Positions 62,101 to 64,000 of a DNA stretch of 64,000 nt are shown in pieces. The notes beneath the pieces were generated by a model. The model had not been told where the DNA came from, ran no database searches, and saw nothing but the letters and a program-made list of their open reading frames with translations. The stretch is from Kingdonia uniflora (taxonomy: Eukaryota; Streptophyta; Magnoliopsida; Ranunculales; Circaeasteraceae), in assembly GCA_014058105.1 (NCBI GenBank), contig JACGCM010002692.1, positions 156,101-220,100 on the forward strand. The letters are read 5' to 3'. Numbering within the stretch: the first letter of the stretch is position 1; every line of letters starts with the position of its first letter. The position numbers and the translations under genes were made by a program.

Positions 62101-64000
62101 AGGAGAGGTACAAAATTCGTACCGATTAAAACTTCAAACCGAGAGTATTGTGATTCATTTGGCAAGTATCCAAGCATGTTGTCGGTCGAAATGAAACACT
62201 TAATAAGGATCCAACCTCACAAACGAGTTGCCGGCAGCCAAGCTTCTCAGAATTGCAATCTAACGCATCGGAGAGGTTCGAAATCCGTTCCGGTCAAAAC
62301 ATCAAACCGGGAGCATTGTGATTCATTTGGTAACTATCCAAACATATTGTCGATCAAAACGAAACTCTTAAAAATTATCCAACCTCTCAAGCGAGTTGCC
62401 GGTAGCCAAACTTCACAGAATTTAGATCTAACACATCGGGGAGGTACGAAATCCGTTCTGGTCAAAACTTTAATGCGGGAGTATTGTGATTCATTTTGAA
62501 ACAATCCTAACATGTTGCAGTCTAAACGAAACTCTTAAATATGATCCAACCTCTCAAACGAGTAGCCGACAGCCAAACTTCCCAGAAATGCGATCTAACG
62601 CATCGGAAAGGTTCGAAATTTGTACCGGTCAAAACATCAAACCGGGAGTATTGTGGTTCATTTGGTAACTATCCTTGCATTTTGTTGGTCGAAATAAAAC
62701 TCTTCAAAATTATCCAAACTCTTAACGCATCGGAGAGGTATGAAATCCGTACCAGTCAAAACTTCTAAACAGCAGTATTATGATTAATTTGGTAACAATA
62801 CTTGTATGTTTTCGTATGAAACAAAAGTGTTAAAAACGATCCAGCCTCTCAAACAAGTTGTCGGTATCAAAGTTTCTCAGATTGGGATCTAAAGAATCAT
62901 AGAGGTCCAAATTCTGTACCGCTCAAAAATTCAAACAAGGAGTATTGTGAATTATTTGGTAACTATCCTAGCATAATGTAGATCGTAATGAAGCTCTTAT
63001 AATGATCCAACCTCTCAAACGAGTTGTCGGTGGCCAAGCTACTCTGAATTGCGATCTATCACATCGGAGTGGTACGAAATCCGTACTGGTCAAAAGTTTA
63101 ATGCGGGAGTATTGTGATTCATTTTGAAACTATCCTAATATGTTGTCGGTCTAAACGAAACTCTTAAAAATGATCCAACCTCTCAAATGAATTGTCGGCT
63201 GCCAAGCATCTCAGAATTGCGATCTAACGCATCGGAGAGGTTTAAAAATTTGCACCGGTCAAAACATCGAGCCGGGAGTATTGTGGCTCATTTGGTAACT
63301 ATCCTTGCATGTTGTCGGTTGAAACGAAACTTTTAAAAGTGATCCAACCTCTCAATTGAGTTATCTGCAGCCAAGCTACTCAGAATTGCGATCTAATGCG
63401 TCGGCGAGGTTTGAAATCCGTACCTGTCAAAACTTTTAAGCGGGAGTATTGTAATTCATTTGGTAACATTCCTTGAATGTTTTTGGTAAAAAAAAAAGTG
63501 TTAAAAGCAATCCAGCCTCTCAAACATGTTGGCGGCATCCAAGCTTCTCAAAATTGGGATCTAAAGTATTAGAGAGGTGAAAAATCCGTACCGGTCAAAA
63601 ATTCATACTAGGAGTTTTGTGAATTATTTGGTAACTATCCTAGCATGTTGTCGGCCGTAATGAAGCTCTTTCAAATTGTCCAACCTCTCAAGCGTGTTGC
63701 CGGTAGCCAAGCTTCTAAGAATTTCGATCTAACGCATCAGGGAGGTATCAAATCCGTACCAGTCAAAACTTCTAAACGACAGTATTGTGATTTATTTGGT
63801 AACAATCCTTGCATGTTTTCGGATGAAACAAAAGTCTTAAAAACAATCCAGCCTCTCAAACAAGTTGTCGGTATCGAAATTTCTCAGATAGGGATCTAAA
63901 GAATCATGGAGGTGCAAATTCTGTACCGATCACAAAATTTGATGCCCTATCCTAGCATCATGTTGATTGCAATGAAGCTCTTATACATTGATCCAACCTC
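59151..64000 (+). repeat. 13-monomer higher-order repeat, 2184 bp, with shortened later copies
   Basis: A D-class variant (ATGTTTTTGGTCGAAAAA with GTTGGCGGCATCC downstream) starts at 59151, recurs at 61335 as ATATTTTTGG, and again at 63477. The first interval is 2184 bp, exactly 13 x 168. The second is 2142 bp. The 42-bp shortfall matches a deletion near 62714-62725, where CTTAA joins CGCATCGG and removes a HindIII segment present near 60541-60582. The third copy runs off the window and is internally deleted near 63750. Its A-type monomer at 63645 is followed directly by a D monomer at 63813, whereas in copy 1 the same two lie at 59318 and 60663. About seven monomers are missing. Confidence 0.85.

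Larger units (their letters stand above)
1..64000 (+). repeat. 168-bp tandem satellite array filling the whole window
   Basis: The whole window is a head-to-tail repeat. Fixed landmarks recur every 168 bp: ATGTTGTCGG near the start of the unit, the HindIII site AAGCTT inside CCAAGCTTCTCAG, then GCGATCTAACGCATCGG, then GTACCGGTC, then GGGAGTATTGTGATTC. For example, HindIII sites at 30240, 30408 and 30576 are each 168 bp apart. All copies lie in the same orientation, and I saw no inverted block. A hand-built consensus is about 45% G+C with 12 CpG per unit. The length is close to one chromatosome, as in many CENH3-associated satellites (general knowledge). A centromeric or pericentromeric location is therefore likely but inferred. 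I do not recognise the family, and it does not match what I remember of the Arabidopsis 178-bp repeat. Apart from the insert at 44.83-44.89 kb, every stretch holds only this satellite. Confidence 0.97.

Noticed and set aside
1..64000. CRISPR array
   Set aside because: Repeats are 168 bp and contiguous, with no unique spacers and no cas genes.
1..64000. CENP-B box in the monomer (TTCG and CGGG elements, e.g. CTTCGATGCGGGAG)
   Set aside because: TTCG and CGGG occur close together in some A-class monomers, but the spacing is 7 bp from start to start instead of the 11 bp in the 17-bp box, and the central A position does not fit.
1..64000. Identity with the Arabidopsis 178-bp or other named Brassicaceae centromere satellite
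   Set aside because: The HindIII site and unit size are similar, but the rest does not match the sequence as I remember it, and no search was possible.
1..64000. rDNA, tRNA genes or telomeric repeats embedded in the array
   Set aside because: No conserved tRNA box A/B pair, rRNA core segment or TTTAGGG/TTAGGG run was seen. Every stretch follows the satellite consensus except the insert at 44.83 kb.
63925..64000. Possible array edge at the right end (ACAAAATTTGATGCCCTATCC)
   Set aside because: It is a small deletion within a D monomer. The satellite resumes with CTATCCTAGCATCATG and continues to the last base.

Overview
The window is one uninterrupted tandem satellite array with no genes. 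From base 1 to base 64000 the sequence is a head-to-tail repeat with a 168-bp monomer, all in one orientation, roughly 380 units. I found no credible coding gene, rRNA, tRNA, CRISPR array or telomere repeat. The only non-satellite DNA I can see is one insert of about 60 bp at 44.83-44.89 kb. It ends in a run of ten A and is flanked by a target-site duplication, so it looks like a retroposed fragment. A chromatosome-sized monomer, ordered higher-order repeats (HORs), constant orientation and a poly(A) retroposon point to a eukaryotic centromeric or pericentromeric satellite. A plant is my best guess, partly because the unit size is like plant centromere satellites and carries a HindIII site, but I do not recognise the family and cannot name the species.

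Monomers fall into recognisable classes, named here A to H by diagnostic bases. They tend to recur in the order A-B-C-D-E-F-G-H. Class F is always 12 bp short (156 bp). A full A-to-H phrase is about 1.32 kb (example 17686-19012, 1327 bp), but phrases lose or gain monomers, so A-to-A distances run from about 0.66 to 1.5 kb.

Layout. 1-5.2 kb: irregular phrases related to blocks at 33-34, 40.6-42.4 and 52-54 kb. 5.2-10.9 kb: a segment duplicated 3903 bp apart, enclosing a 443-bp trimer built on a 49-bp deletion. 11-23.3 kb: the clearest A-H phrases. 23.3-29.8 kb: mixed phrases. 29.85-30.84 kb: a 492-bp D-E-F trimer in two copies. 34.3-43.2 kb: three related 1.4-2.3 kb segmental copies sharing a rare junction. 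43-51 kb: three copies of an E-F-G-H phrase, plus the retroposon at 44.8 kb. 54.27-58.4 kb: a regular 7-monomer HOR of 1176-1178 bp, three full copies and part of a fourth. 59.15-64 kb: a 13-monomer HOR of 2184 bp with a 42-bp-deleted second copy and a shortened third.

All of this fits amplification by unequal exchange, replication slippage and conversion. Long open frames on both strands arise because 168 and 156 are multiples of three and the consensus lacks stops. They should not be annotated as proteins. Monomer classes, boundaries and offsets were worked out by eye from landmark positions; no alignment or database search was run.
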